The notes below the pieces were generated by a model that worked only from the letters and a program-made list of their open reading frames with translations, was not told where the DNA came from and did no database searches. Below, one piece after another: positions 34,046 to 44,682 of a stretch of DNA of 64,000 nucleotides. The stretch is from Theropithecus gelada (lineage: Eukaryota; Chordata; Mammalia; Primates; Cercopithecidae), in contig NC_037680.1 of the NCBI RefSeq assembly GCF_003255815.1, positions 18,070,244 through 18,134,243 of the forward strand, read 5' to 3'. The position numbers were made by a program, and so were the translations under genes. Positions within the stretch are counted from its first letter, which is position 1. Each line of letters begins with the position of its first letter.

Positions 34046-34185
34046 ATTTATTCATCCAAAAATATGTTTTTTGAGCACCTGTTAGGTGCCAGTAACTGTT
34101 CTAGGCCCTAGAAATATAGAACCAGACAAGACATTAAAGATCCCTGATGTTATGAAGTTTACATTTCAGTTTTAAGGAGTCAAAA
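34046..34185 (-). mobile_element. L2 3' end, antisense
   Basis: 'tttttgagcacctgttaggtgccagtaactgttctaggccctagaaatatagaaccagacaagac' is the antisense L2 tail order. Confidence 0.8.
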
Positions 34186-34867
34186 AACACACAAAGAGAT
34201 CTCACAGTACACATACACATGATCAACTGATTAGTGTTCTGAAGAGATTAAAACAGAAAAGGGATAGAGTGGCCGATGAGCTTCATGTGTCCTGCCCCAC
34301 ACGTCAAAATCAGAAGATAACTCAGGTTTGTCATTCATAAAACCCTTAATATCAACTTTAAAATCTGAATAAAATGTTTTTTATTTAATATTAATTAAAG
34401 TGGACAAAAAAGGAATAGTAACAAAACTCAAAGTGACAATAGTATGGTAAGAGAGAAATAATGATGTTAAATTTGGTTTCTAGTTGGTACTAAAATTTTA
34501 ATGGAGAAATTAGTAAAACATCATTAGTGTTTAAAAAAAAATACATCATCACTGGAACACATGAACGCTATGCCCTAGAAATGTACCTGGCCCAAACTGA
34601 CGTGTGCTGTGAGATTAAGATACACAGTGGATTTGAAGATTTATGGTGAAAATAATTATAAAATATCTCATTAATAGTTTTTTTTTATATTGGTAACATT
34701 GAAATTATGGCATTTGGGATATATTGGATTACATCAAATATATTATTAAAATTAATTTCATATGTTTCTTTCTATCTTTTAAAATAAGACTACTATAAAA
34801 GTTTACACTCTATATGTGGTTTCCATTATATTGCAAATGGACAGTGCTGCATGAAACTATGGAGGCC
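34186..34867. other. No gene seen
   Basis: AT-rich sequence with no recognisable family. Confidence 0.4.
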
Positions 34868-34990
34868 TTAAATCAGAGGTCTGCATATTTTATCTCTAAA
34901 GAGCCAAATAGCAAATATTTCAGACTTTGTGGACCAAAAGAAAAAAAAAACTCACAGCTATTATAGATGTAGTCACATGACCATTTAAAA
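34868..34990 (+). mobile_element. hAT-type (MER, Charlie-related) DNA transposon fragment
   Basis: 'cagaggtctgcatattttatctctaaagagccaaatagcaaatatttcagactttgtggacc' matches one end of a common hAT-type MER repeat. A copy in the opposite orientation lies at 52711-53025. Only the first 120 bases are preserved. Confidence 0.65.
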
Positions 34991-35104
34991 TATAACCATT
35001 TGAAATGTACAATACATCTTTAGACTGCAGGTCTTTTACAGAGAGACAGTGGCCCAGATTGCCTCATGGCTGTCTCCTGCCGTACAGTGAGGTGAAAAGA
35101 TGAA

Positions 35105-35250
35105 GGGCTTCACAACTCTAGGGTCAAATATTAACTCTGCCACTTAGCCAAAAGGACACTAGGCCAAACATTTAGCTTCTCAGTCTCTTTTTCCTTATTT
35201 GTAAAATGAGGGTATTAATATCTATCTCTTCAAGAATGTTATAAGAATTT
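35105..35250 (-). mobile_element. MIR SINE, antisense
   Basis: 'ctctgccacttagcc...tttagcttctcagtctctttttccttatttgtaaaatgagggtattaatatctatctc' follows the antisense MIR order. Confidence 0.75.
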
Positions 35251-35370
35251 AGCAAGAGTTAGTGGAATAGGTTTGTAAACCACCTGAAAAAAGTGTCAGT
35301 TTCTTATTTCTCACAAAGTGAGATTGTCAATAAATACTGGCATATTGGAAAGTGTGTATCTGAGGAAAAT

Positions 35371-35413
35371 ACACACACACGCGCGTGCACACACACACAC
35401 ACACACACCCCCC
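35371..35413. repeat. (CA)n microsatellite with CG units
   Basis: An alternating purine-pyrimidine run (ACAC...GCGCGTGC...ACAC) of about 38 bases followed by a C run. It is a plausible Z-DNA former. Confidence 0.95.
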
Positions 35414-36537
35414 AGGGAGATTGGGGAGTGGGGGAGATTCTTTTTAAAAAATGTGAAAAGAGCTCATATAAATTGCTAGGGATCAACAAAATCTATACTT
35501 TTTGATATGTGTCTCCTGACCATCTAAAGAAATTGTGGAGCCCCTTAAATCTGATTGTACCCCAGAAAGTCAGGGTTTGGTTCATGCAACAAACAGATTT
35601 CTGATGGTAAAATTTCAAACACCTGAGTTAGGGAATGTCTTTGAACAAAAAGCCTACTTGAAATCTCTCAAAACAGACTATATAGAAAATAGCTTTAATA
35701 TCTCGTACTTTGGAGCCTTGGTTCTCAGTTTTTTTCAGGAGTGGGAGAAATGTCAAATCTCTACATGCTACCAGTATACAGGGTGTGAGGGAAAAAAAAG
35801 AAGCAAAAGAAACTTTCAGAACTCTATAAATATTTTATCTTTTGTTTGATTAATTGCAATAGCATGCAAATAAATTTGGCAAGTATTTGTAACAATACGT
35901 ATAAGACACATACTCTATTTAGGACAGAGGGAATCTTTAAGAAATACATGAATTGTAGATTCTATAGTATCTCTGTAAAACCCTTAGGGCTTGACAAACC
36001 CATATGATTCTCTCTGGGGAATAATACCTATGCAATGAGATAAATTCATGAGAAATTTAGACTTAATTTCATTTCCACAGTAAACTAAACCTCCCTACCC
36101 ACCACCCCGATCAGTGGCTGACACCACATACATTAAGCCATTACAATGGTATTCTCCTGTCAATGTAGGAGGCAAAATTCTATAACCCAGCTTCAATTTT
36201 TAAGAAAGTCCTCATTTTTACGTGTGTATTATATCATGATCTCACTGTATGCTTTGGCCTTTTGCTGGTCAGTATCATTAAGCATTGATACGAAGTCCCT
36301 CTTTTACTGGTCATAGGCCAAGGCAGGAAACAGAATGATTCACTAGTGGCTGCTGTTTCCTTGCCCAAATACAATCAAAGGTGGTCACTGAGTCTAAATA
36401 GGTGCCCCTGAGAATTTTCAAAAACTCATTTTTTTTTACCACATTGGATATGACTTACTATAATTGCCATGCAGAGCTCTTCTACAAAATTCCAAGGCTT
36501 CTAGGCAATTTAATCAATTAAAAAAAATCTCTGAGGG
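35414..36537. other. No gene or recognised repeat
   Basis: A 104-codon sense frame at 35535-35849 has no recognisable domain and weak codon structure. The rest is unassigned. Confidence 0.35.
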
Positions 36538-36831
36538 AGACTGGGCAAGGTGGCTCACTCCTGTAATCACAGACCTACGGGAGGCCAATGCAGGTGGATT
36601 GCTTGAGCCCAGGGGTTTGAGACAATCCTGGCCAAGATGGTGAAAGCCCATCTCTACTAAAAATACAAAAAACAACAACAAAAAATAGCCAGCTGTAATA
36701 GTGCATGCCTGTGGTTTCAGCTACTTGGGAGGCTGAAGTGGGAGGATCGCTTGAGCTGAGGAGGTGGAATTTGTAGTGAGCCATGGTTGTGCTACTGCAC
36801 TCTAGCCTGGGCAACAGAGCAAGACAATTAA
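36538..36831 (+). mobile_element. AluJ-like, sense, without A tail
   Basis: Diverged dimeric Alu ('gactgggcaaggtggctcac' to 'gcaacagagcaagac') with an A-rich middle linker. The expected 3' A tail is absent: it joins directly to 'aattaaaaattgtgcc', the start of the inverted duplication. Confidence 0.88.
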
Positions 36832-36835
36832 AAAT

Positions 36836-37236
36836 TGTGCCTTATATTAGTATGCACAGTGAAACATTAAAGATATGCATATAAAGAAAACATTGGTTGT
36901 TCATCTGAAACTCAAATGCAACTGGCTGTCCTGAAATACATTTGGCAATCATAGCCTGCAGCCGTAAGCAGTCCTGGTCTGATAGTTGCAATGTTTCCTT
37001 TCCTCTCCTTTTATTTAACCTGTAGAACCTGAAACGTGTATTACCATCATTTGAAACCACAGACATATTTGGTCGTAAACCACAGACATATTTGTTAGTA
37101 CAGGTAGACAGGAATAAAAACTGAGTGTTGGATGAGAAGATTTAGGGCTTCTGTGATTAGTCCAGAAGTCCAGTTCTTTGATTAATTAACAGTGTTATCA
37201 GACAAATCACTGATATTTCTTCAGGATTCAGTCTTC
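36836..37236 (-). repeat. Inverted-duplication arm A (partner 38322-38710)
   Basis: Read in reverse complement, this segment matches 38322-38710 over about 390 bases with an estimated 80-85% identity. The match includes flanks such as 'gtgatttgtct', 'cactgttaattaatca' and 'ctaatcacagaag'. It also holds its own tandem duplication of 'aaccacagacatatttg' at about 37055-37094. The antisense 75-codon frame is shared with the partner only because the DNA is shared. Confidence 0.85.
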
Positions 37237-37760
37237 CCCTGCTTCTTTTTCTTTTTCATATATTGAGTCCTTCTTACTACGTGTCTAACTCAGACTGTAC
37301 ACGGGATCCTCAAACATATGCTTTAGGCAATTATAGTTCTTCTGTTTTGCACACAGGAAAATGGGTCACCAGACAGATTTAGTAATGTGTCCAGTATTGC
37401 ATACTCATGATAGTTCCTGTATTCAACAGGTGAGTGCAGAAACACATTTTATTCTTCTTATCAGTTGCAAAAGTCCCTAAGTCACAGTAGGCCTTCTTTT
37501 CTGAAATTTTATTTTTTGTGTTTACATTTATATTTGTAAAATGGAAATACTTTTGAAAGTCCAGGAGACTCTCCTCTTCCCAAGCATTTTCTCTCTAGGT
37601 TTTTATTATCGCATAAAACCCACCCAATAGGCCACTATTAAGTAGGATTGAGTATGATTGTAGATTTATATACAAATATCTCCAAAGAAGGTGGTGAGTT
37701 TGGTAATAGATTTAGCTATTAAATCTTTTCATACATTAACCAAAGTCAAAATTATAAATT
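37236..37760 (+). repeat. Direct-duplication arm C (partner 41566-42092)
   Basis: Matches 41566-42092 in the same orientation with about 94% identity by eye and one 11-base gap (absent here near 37460). The similarity starts at 'tcttcccctgcttctt' and fades after 'tattaaatcttttcatac'. An MIR-like stretch lies inside (37355-37420). It adjoins arm A without a gap. Confidence 0.9.
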
Positions 37761-38004
37761 TTCATACTAACTGATTGATATGTTCATCTATCAGTATTTA
37801 TTTAATGCCTAAAACAGAGCACAACTTCAGGTACTTCTTTGTCACTCAAAGTTACTGAATTCTACTGAAGGTCAGTTATTCAAACTAGATCTTACGTATT
37901 TTTTTTAAATCAAAGTTAATTATGACTGAAGGTTTGCCTCTATGATGTATGAACCTGGTTTTATGCTTAAGTAAACAGTATCCATGTTATCATACAGAGA
38001 AGAT
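37761..38004. other. No recognised element
   Basis: Short unassigned spacer between the duplication arms. Confidence 0.4.
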
Positions 38005-38185
38005 AAAGGCAGATCACTTGGATTCAAATTCTAGAGTTTCCACTCATTCTGTGTGATCCTAAACAAGTTATTGAAACGTCTCCCAACTTCTTCATCTGTA
38101 AAGTGGAGATAATAGTAGTACCTACCTTGTAGAGTTATTATGAGGTTAAAATTAGTTAATATTTATAAAGTGCTTAGAAGAAGTA
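38005..38185 (-). mobile_element. MIR SINE, antisense
   Basis: 'ttggattcaaattctagagtttccactcattctgtgtgatcctaaacaagttattgaaacgtctc...cttcatctgtaaagtggagataatagtagtacctacc...gagttattatgaggtt' is a nearly complete antisense MIR. Confidence 0.88.
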
Positions 38186-38321
38186 GGTCACAGAGAAGCC
38201 CACATAAACAGTCATTAATTAAATAGACCATAATGATCTAAGACTTCATCAGCACAATTGTACATGCTTTTATTTGAAGAGTTTTATAAGAACTCCTATA
38301 ATTTTCCTACTTTACTAATGG

Positions 38322-38710
38322 GAAAACTGAAGGCTGGAGAAATATTAGTGATTTGTCTAAGTTAACACTGTTAATTAATCACAGAACAGGACTTCTAGAC
38401 TAATCACAGAAGTCCTAAATCTTCTGATCCCTTTTTATTCCTGTGCACCTGTACTAATGAAGTTAAAATTTTTACAACCAAATATGTCTGTGGTTTCAAA
38501 TGATGGTAATACACATTTCAGGATCCACAGGTTAAATAAAAGGAGGGGGAGGGCAACATTGCAACTATCAGACCAGGACTGTATATGGCTCCTGGCTATG
38601 ATTGCCAAATATATTTCAGGATACCCCGTTACATTTGAGTTTCAGATGAACAACCAATGTCTTCTGTATATGTACATCTTTAATATTTCACGGAATATAC
38701 TAATATAAAA
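38322..38710 (+). repeat. Inverted-duplication arm B (partner 36836-37236)
   Basis: Forward copy of the inverted pair, separated from arm A by about 1.1 kb. It begins in an MIR-like stretch ('gggaaaactgaaggctggagaa') and runs into the foldback element at 38590. Confidence 0.85.
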
Positions 38711-38790
38711 TTGTTCATTGTTTATATAAAGTTAAAATGTATCTGGTATTCTGTAATTTAATTTGTAAATTTGGCAACCCTACCCAGCCT
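38590..38790. mobile_element. Foldback (palindromic) DNA-transposon-like element
   Basis: The left arm (about 38590-38655) and right arm (about 38705-38783) are imperfect reverse complements. Shared blocks are ttgccaaat, the cagRatacc block, tacattt and the aacaa block. The outer right end reads 'tttggcaaccct'. This fits an old non-autonomous palindromic repeat with about 65-75-bp arms that is common in mammalian genomes; I cannot name the family safely. Confidence 0.65.
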
Positions 38791-39399
38791 CTAAAAGATG
38801 ACTGAATCAGTGGAGAAACATAACAAGGTTAGCAATTACCATGTGTATAGGTAGGCCAAAACAAAATCCAAATTCATGTCTTTTTTATGAATGAGGCAAA
38901 AAGTATCATATTTAAAGAACAGACACCATCATCTGTCTCATCTTTGACTTAGATATATTTATAATATTAATAATAATAATAATGACTCCCATTGAATGCT
39001 CTCCATATGCCAGGCACTTTATAATAGCTGTATTGATATTGTCCATTTAGTACTCATGCAACCTACTCTAGTTTTTAAAGTATTATTATTATTCCCATCA
39101 TTTATGAGATAAGTAAGTTAGTTTGAGCTAATAGACACAGAAGTTTATTTCTTGCTCACACTGTGCCTATCAGGGGTGAGCTGCGGTCTTGTTCCATGGG
39201 ACCAGGTAGAGGGAATGGCCTCCATCCAGGACATTCTGAGTCTTCTAGCAGAGGCAAGAGAGATCATAGCACTACAGCCCAGCTCTTAATGCTACAGCTT
39301 TGAAGCAGCACATGTCACTTTGATGCACGTCATTGGCCAAAGCAAGACACACATCTAAGTCTGAGGACAATGGGGCAAGAAAGGAGAATTCTCTCCCAG
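38791..39399. other. No gene seen
   Basis: A short (AAT)n run lies at 38957-38980. 38990-39100 faintly resembles L2/MIR ('atgccaggcactttataatagc'). Confidence 0.4.
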
Positions 39400-39560
39400 G
39401 ATGCAGTGGCACATATTTTGAGCAGTATTACACTCTACCCTGTGAGGAAGCTGAGGCACACAGACGTTAAGGGATTTGCCTATAGTCACAGAGTAGGATT
39501 TCAATCCAGGCATTTTGCATCCACAGCCTGTTTTTATCCTCTCTGCTATACTACCTATGT
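39400..39560 (+). mobile_element. MIR SINE, sense
   Basis: 'gtgaggaagctgaggcacacagacgttaagggatttgcctatagtcacagagtaggatttcaatccagg' follows the MIR order. Confidence 0.82.
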
Positions 39561-40271
39561 GTGAAATGAAAACATGTACATTCACCCTATATCTGTTAGG
39601 ATAAATATCGAGCATGCTCACTGGCTAGGCAAAGAGAGAACTTTGGGATTGTATTCCAGGTACCCCTCTCTGCCCCCTGTGATGTCAGCTTCAGAAGTAT
39701 CAGTAGATCACATTGGGAACATTGCTTTCTGCACTATGTACAATGCTGTAATTGAAATGGAATGTCTCTTAAGTTGTTACATAGGGTTTTAAAAAATGTA
39801 TAAATAGTGTCCTGCACTTTAAATACGATCCATTAGCAAAGCTCAGACACTATTAGCCAGTGAAATGACTTCTGGGTCTCAGATGTTTGTACACTTTTTT
39901 TCATGATTTCCATGATTGCTGCTGAGCAGTTACACCTCCTTTACCAAGCCGAATAATAGATCACACTTAAACTGACATCTCACCGGAGACAGAGTGCTTC
40001 TGCAAGGCCTTGGAGAGCCTGAGCTATTGAAAATGAATGGATATTAAAATGAAATATTAGGCCACATAGTGGAGCGTGGCTTGTTGCATAAGAATGCTAA
40101 AATGATGTTATTGGCAAGTTGGAGAACACAGTAGGAGACAATGATTATAACAGCTAGTAAAAAATGACGTCTTATGAAAAATTCATTTATTACCTTAAAG
40201 GGTTTGTTCATGATTGTAACCATTTTCCCATTGTGGTAAGAAAACCGAAATCTTTTTTCTTTCATGCTCAG
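39561..40271. other. Unique-looking sequence
   Basis: No repeat is recognised. The 39900-40271 part has balanced complexity and may be conserved non-coding sequence; it leads into a strong splice-acceptor-like tract. Confidence 0.35.
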
Positions 40272-40582
40272 GTGGATGGTTTTCTCTGTTTTCTTTTAAA
40301 ACATGCCTTCAAAACACAGATCTGTGTTTCTTAATTGATGAGAGAAATAAATTTTACTAAAATCAGCATCAAGTGAAACAAAAATTCGCATATGAGATGT
40401 CTGAGAGGAGATTATGAGAACCCTTGCTTGATCGTGTAATTTTAGAAGTACATTTTATGGCACATAATTTTTCCATAAACAGCCACTTTCCATTCAAGCA
40501 TCAAAGCGATCCAGAGCAAGGCTTTATTGATGCAGCATTAGGAAAAATCCCTATGGGTCCAGACTTTGAAAATTTTGTTTCT
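40272..40582 (+). other. Exon-like segment with consensus splice signals
   Basis: A pyrimidine tract ending 'cttttttctttcatgctcag' precedes 40272 and 'gtaagtgc' follows 40582, enclosing 311 bases of non-repetitive sequence. No frame spans the whole segment; the longest (from 40424) passes through the donor. If real, it would be a non-coding exon. Evidence is limited to the splice motifs. Confidence 0.25.
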
Positions 40583-40730
40583 GTAAGTGCATATAAACCT
40601 CAAAGATTAGACTGACATTTGGCTGCACATCACATTATATATTCTTCTCCAAGTAGGGTAGGAAATTTTTATTTTTGAGTCAATATTTTAATGGGATAAC
40701 TTGCTCCTCTTTTTTAAAAAATAAGCTTAA

Positions 40731-41045
40731 TGGCCGGGCGTGGTGGCTCACACCTGTAATCCCAGCACTTTGGGAGGCCGAGGCGGGCGGATCACGAGGT
40801 CAGGAGATTGAGACCATCCTGACTAACACAGTGAAACCCCGTCTCTACAAAAAAAAAAAAAAAAAAAAAAAATTAGCTGGGTGTGGTAGGGGGCGCCTGT
40901 AGTCCCAGCTACTCGGGAGGCTGAGGCAAGAGAATGGTGTGAACCCGGGAGGTGGAGCTTGCAGTGAGACAAGATCGTGCCACTGCACTCCAGCCTGGGC
41001 GACACAGAGAGACTCCTCAAAATAAATGAATAAATAAATAAAAAT
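40731..41045 (+). mobile_element. Full-length AluY, sense
   Basis: Dimeric Alu starting 'ggccgggcgtggtggctcac', flanked by a perfect 15-bp direct repeat AAAAAATAAGCTTAA (40716-40730 and 41046-41060). The middle A-rich linker has expanded to about 23 As (40850-40872). The 3' tail is (AAAT)n. Confidence 0.95.
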
Positions 41046-41060
41046 AAAAAATAAGCTTAA

Positions 41061-41249
41061 CACAGTGAACACTGCTATCGAGTCCAAAGTTATGTGGTTT
41101 CATACATTCTCGTCTTCTTTGCTAAAAGAATATGCTCATTTAAAAAATTATATCAGCATATTTTAGATTTGCTGGACTGAAAGAGTTTGCTATGCCAGAA
41201 CCAATAAGCACTCAGCTGGTTAAAGGTACGAAGCTGAGGCATGGAACAA
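41061..41249. other. No recognised element
   Basis: Short unassigned stretch. Confidence 0.4.
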
Positions 41250-41430
41250 GACAATTGTTCTCGACCTTAGCTCATCTTGGAATCCCCTGCAGAGATTTAC
41301 AAACTTCACCTGTCTGGGTTACATTTCCAGCATTTCTGATTTAACTGGTCTGGAGTACAGCCTAGACACCGGAATTTGAAGCCCTCCCAGGTGATTCCAA
41401 CGGACAGCTAAGATTGAGAATTCCTGGAAT
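41250..41430. mobile_element. hAT-type MER DNA transposon fragment
   Basis: 'ttgttctcgaccttagctcatcttggaatcccctgcagagatttac...atttctgatttaactggtctggagta...ccaggtgattccaac...gattgagaattcc' follows a common hAT-Charlie-type MER element whose ends read ttctcaa...ttgagaa. Confidence 0.65.
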
Positions 41431-41565
41431 CAGAATCAAGAACGAAGAGCACATCGATCAGCAGCAGAACAAAAGGAATCTTGTGGAGGCCTTAATGGCT
41501 TAATTCTCTTCTGGTAGAATTGGGAGTAACCTGATCCCCTTTCTTCTCACCCTCCTGCTTGTGTC

Positions 41566-42092
41566 TTTCCCCTCCTTCTTTTGCTTTGTCATATATTGAG
41601 TCCTGCTTAATACGTGTCTATCTCAGACTGTACACGGGATCCTCAAACATACGCTTTAGGCAATTATAGTTCTTCTGTTTTGCACACAGGAAAATGGGTC
41701 ACCAGACAGATTTAGTAATGGGCCCAATATTGCATACTCATGATAGTTCCTGTATTCAACAGGTGAGTGCAGAAACACATTTTATTCTTCTTATGACCCT
41801 TATATCAGTTGCAAAAGTCCCTGAGTCACAGTAGGTCTTCTTTTCTGAAATTTTATTTTTTGTGTTTAAATTTATATTTGTAAAATGGAAATGCTTTTGA
41901 AAGTCCAGGAGACTCTCCTCTTCTCAAGCATTCCCTCTCTAACTTCTTATTGTTGCATAAAACCCATACAACAGGCAGCTATTAAGTAGGATTGAGTATG
42001 CTTGTCTATTTATATACAAATATCTCCAAAGAAGGTGGTGAGTTTGGTAATAGATTTAACTATTAAATATTTTTATACAGTAGCCAAAACTT
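41566..42092 (+). repeat. Direct-duplication arm D (partner 37236-37760)
   Basis: Same-orientation copy about 4.3 kb downstream of arm C, about 94% identical, with 11 extra bases near 41797-41807. It lacks any neighbour resembling arm A, so the A-C junction exists only at the other copy. Confidence 0.9.
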
Positions 42093-43636
42093 TCCAAATT
42101 CTCACCTTGATCATTCATCATTGGGAACTCAGCTCAAATCCATTAAATCATGAGAAAGGGGAAAATGAAGACATTTGACTGAGACTCCATGTGGCTACAA
42201 GGAAATTGAAATGGACGAAGGGTAAACTGAGTGAAAGGGAGATAATCTATTTCTCTAAAGATTCTTCTGTGGTCATACAATGGCAATATTGCAAGCAAAA
42301 CATCTCCTGCTTCTTACCACTAAACTTGCCTCTTGCAGTCTCCCTCTTTGCTTTAAGTTTCTAACTCTTTGCATATGTTTTACATATGCATATGTAAACA
42401 AACCATTGTCCAGCAGATAAGTGACTTACAAGCAACCAGTAAGTGGTTAGGGAGGGAAAAAAACATGAAAAGGAGACAAGACTGGAAATACTATATGATA
42501 TTGATACATAGTAAGAATGAATTATCTGTCATCTATAAACTATCTATTTACATATCTATCTTCTATTTCACTTGCAGAAAAGAACATAAAAGCAGACTCA
42601 TCTCACTCAAAATTTGTTTTGCATTTTCCTAGGAAATTTAGACATCTCAAAATTTTAATTTTATATAAATACAGCACTAAATATATAATTTTATATAAAT
42701 ATAGCACTGTTTTGGTTTTGCATTTCCCAATTGCTGCTAGTAGTCGGTGACTGCTTTCATCCAGACCATCACTATGTTTTCTGTCATAGAGGAAGTCACA
42801 AAATGATTCCCTGCCACTGAGATTCCAGGAGAAATAGTGTGTTTAACCAATGAATGCAATCAATAATACAATATGAGGTCACAGGGTTTATAGTGTAACA
42901 AATATCCCTATTTGTTACACTTGCCTATTGCCATTCAAAGTCATCTCAGAAACCAATAAAGCCCCATGATCTTCTATTGTTCTAAACATTTTGCAATCGC
43001 CTCTGCTGGACATGTTTGTCACAATTACTACACTGAGATTTCTTCCCACTTCTGGAATAACTGTTCATGTAAAGATGTTGGAATTTTTTTTCTTAGGACT
43101 AACAATGTTCAGGAAAACCAAGATGTTATGCTAAATTTGAACAATCTTCAAACGTCCTGTGTGGAGGAGTTATCTCTCTGAAGTCATTCTTAGTCATTCT
43201 TTTACTAAATAATCAAGGACTAGTTTCTATCCATAGATGAAGCCTTGATTAGCTTGGGATAAAAGACTTCCTCAATAAAAGACATTGAAGAAGCATCTAT
43301 GTTTGTTGGAATTAATGAATCAGTCTCTGGACTTAAATCCCATTATCTGTCAGAGCAAACAGCTGGGGCATTGATTCCCTCTCTCATTTAAATCCTCAGG
43401 CTTCAAGTCAGTGTGGAACAAGCATTTGCTGCACTTATGGGAATTCTGTGGAATATTCTTCCGAGAGATTATTAGCTGGATTCCTCCCTGCACAGGGTCA
43501 CAATAGAACTGAGAGACATAAAATATATAGTTTTCATTTTCTAAATGACAAATCAAAGCAGGTGCTACCTTTGAAATTGTCTGTGGTACTAAAATAAGTG
43601 TCACCTGAGTCTTCTGCATACCAGATCCTTACAGGG
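42093..43636. other. No gene; small tandem duplication
   Basis: At 42659-42712 'ttttatataaatacagcacta' recurs after about 30 bases ('ttttatataaatatagcact'). An imperfect palindrome 'catatgttttacatatgcatatg' lies at 42372-42394. Frames of 70-90 codons have no motif. Confidence 0.45.
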
Positions 43637-44185
43637 TGCATTAATCAGGGATCTCCAAAGAAACAGGACCAATAGGATCGATATAGATACAGATATGGAG
43701 ACAGATATAACAATAGATACAGAAGAAGAGATGCTCTTCTCAATGCTCAAGTGATTATAGAGGATTAAAAGTCCCACAATCTGCCATATTTAAGCTGGAA
43801 GCCCAAGAAAGCCAGTGGTGTAATTCAAATCCAAGCCCAAAGGCCTGAGAGCCAAAGGAGCCAATGATGTCAGTAAGTCCTGATCCAAATCTGAAGGACT
43901 GCAAAGCAAAACTCTGATATCTGAGAGCAGGAAAAGATGACTGTCCCAGGTCAAGAAGGGAGGGAAATTCACCCTTCCTCTACCTTTTTGTTCTATTCAG
44001 ACCTCAATGGATTGGATGATGCTTGCCCACATTGGTGAGGGCAGATTTATTAAATTTCAATCTATCGATTCAAATATTAATATATTCCAGAAACACCCAC
44101 AGAGACTCACCTAGAAATAATTCTTTAGGAGCTATCTAAGCATATCTTAGCCTAGTCAAACTGGCATATAAAATAAACCGTCACA
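43637..44185 (-). mobile_element. Old LTR-like repeat, family uncertain
   Basis: It opens with 'tgcattaatcagggatctccaaagaaacaggaccaataggat' and closes with 'aaaataaaccgtcaca', the edges of a common mammalian LTR-type repeat whose other copies have an (AT)/(GA)-rich block in the same place ('gatatagatacagatatgg' here). The internal 'tttttgttctattcagacctcaatggattgg' block also fits. The orientation call is tentative. Confidence 0.55.
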
Positions 44186-44480
44186 TGGGGGACCCTATAC
44201 ATTATGGCCCAGTTGATAATATGGTCTCCTAGCTTTCTTGCTTTATCCTGCAAGTCCTCAATTTCACATATCTCCTATTTAGGAGGGGAGCAAATATGTG
44301 ACACAAAACATTGTATACGCCATGAAAGATGCCAAATTATTTTAATAAGTTAGAGTGAATTTTATTATAGAAACTGCCAAAAACTTCAAGATTCACTTTT
44401 CTAATAGGATAGTCGATCAAGTTGGCTAATAGCCAGGTGACTGAATGTCTAGATGTGATTATTATAAAATGGGACTGCTT

Positions 44481-44669
44481 CCCAGCTACTTGGGAGGCTG
44501 AGGCAGGAGAATGGTGTGAACCCGGAAGGCAGAGCTTGCAGTGAACCGAGACCACACCACTGCACTCCAGTTTGGGCAACGGAGCGAGACTCTGTCTCAG
44601 AAAAAAAATAATACTACTACTAATAAAAAAACACAAAACAAAACAAAACAAAAACAAACAAACAAAAGC
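44481..44669 (+). mobile_element. 5'-truncated Alu with TSD
   Basis: The right-monomer end of an Alu ('cccagctacttgggaggctgag' onward) with a long A-rich tail of (AAAAC)n type. It is flanked by a perfect 13-bp direct repeat AATGGGACTGCTT (44468-44480 and 44670-44682). Confidence 0.95.
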
Positions 44670-44682
44670 AATGGGACTGCTT

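Noticed and set aside
35535..35849. 104-codon sense frame as a gene
   Set aside because: No recognisable domain, ordinary length for chance in this composition and no splice or promoter context.
36842..38708. Two similar 75-83-codon frames (antisense 36842-37066 and sense 38457-38708) as a small conserved protein family
   Set aside because: Both lie in the arms of the inverted DNA duplication and run into a foldback repeat. The protein similarity is explained by DNA identity, and there is no domain or sign of silent-site excess that I can see.
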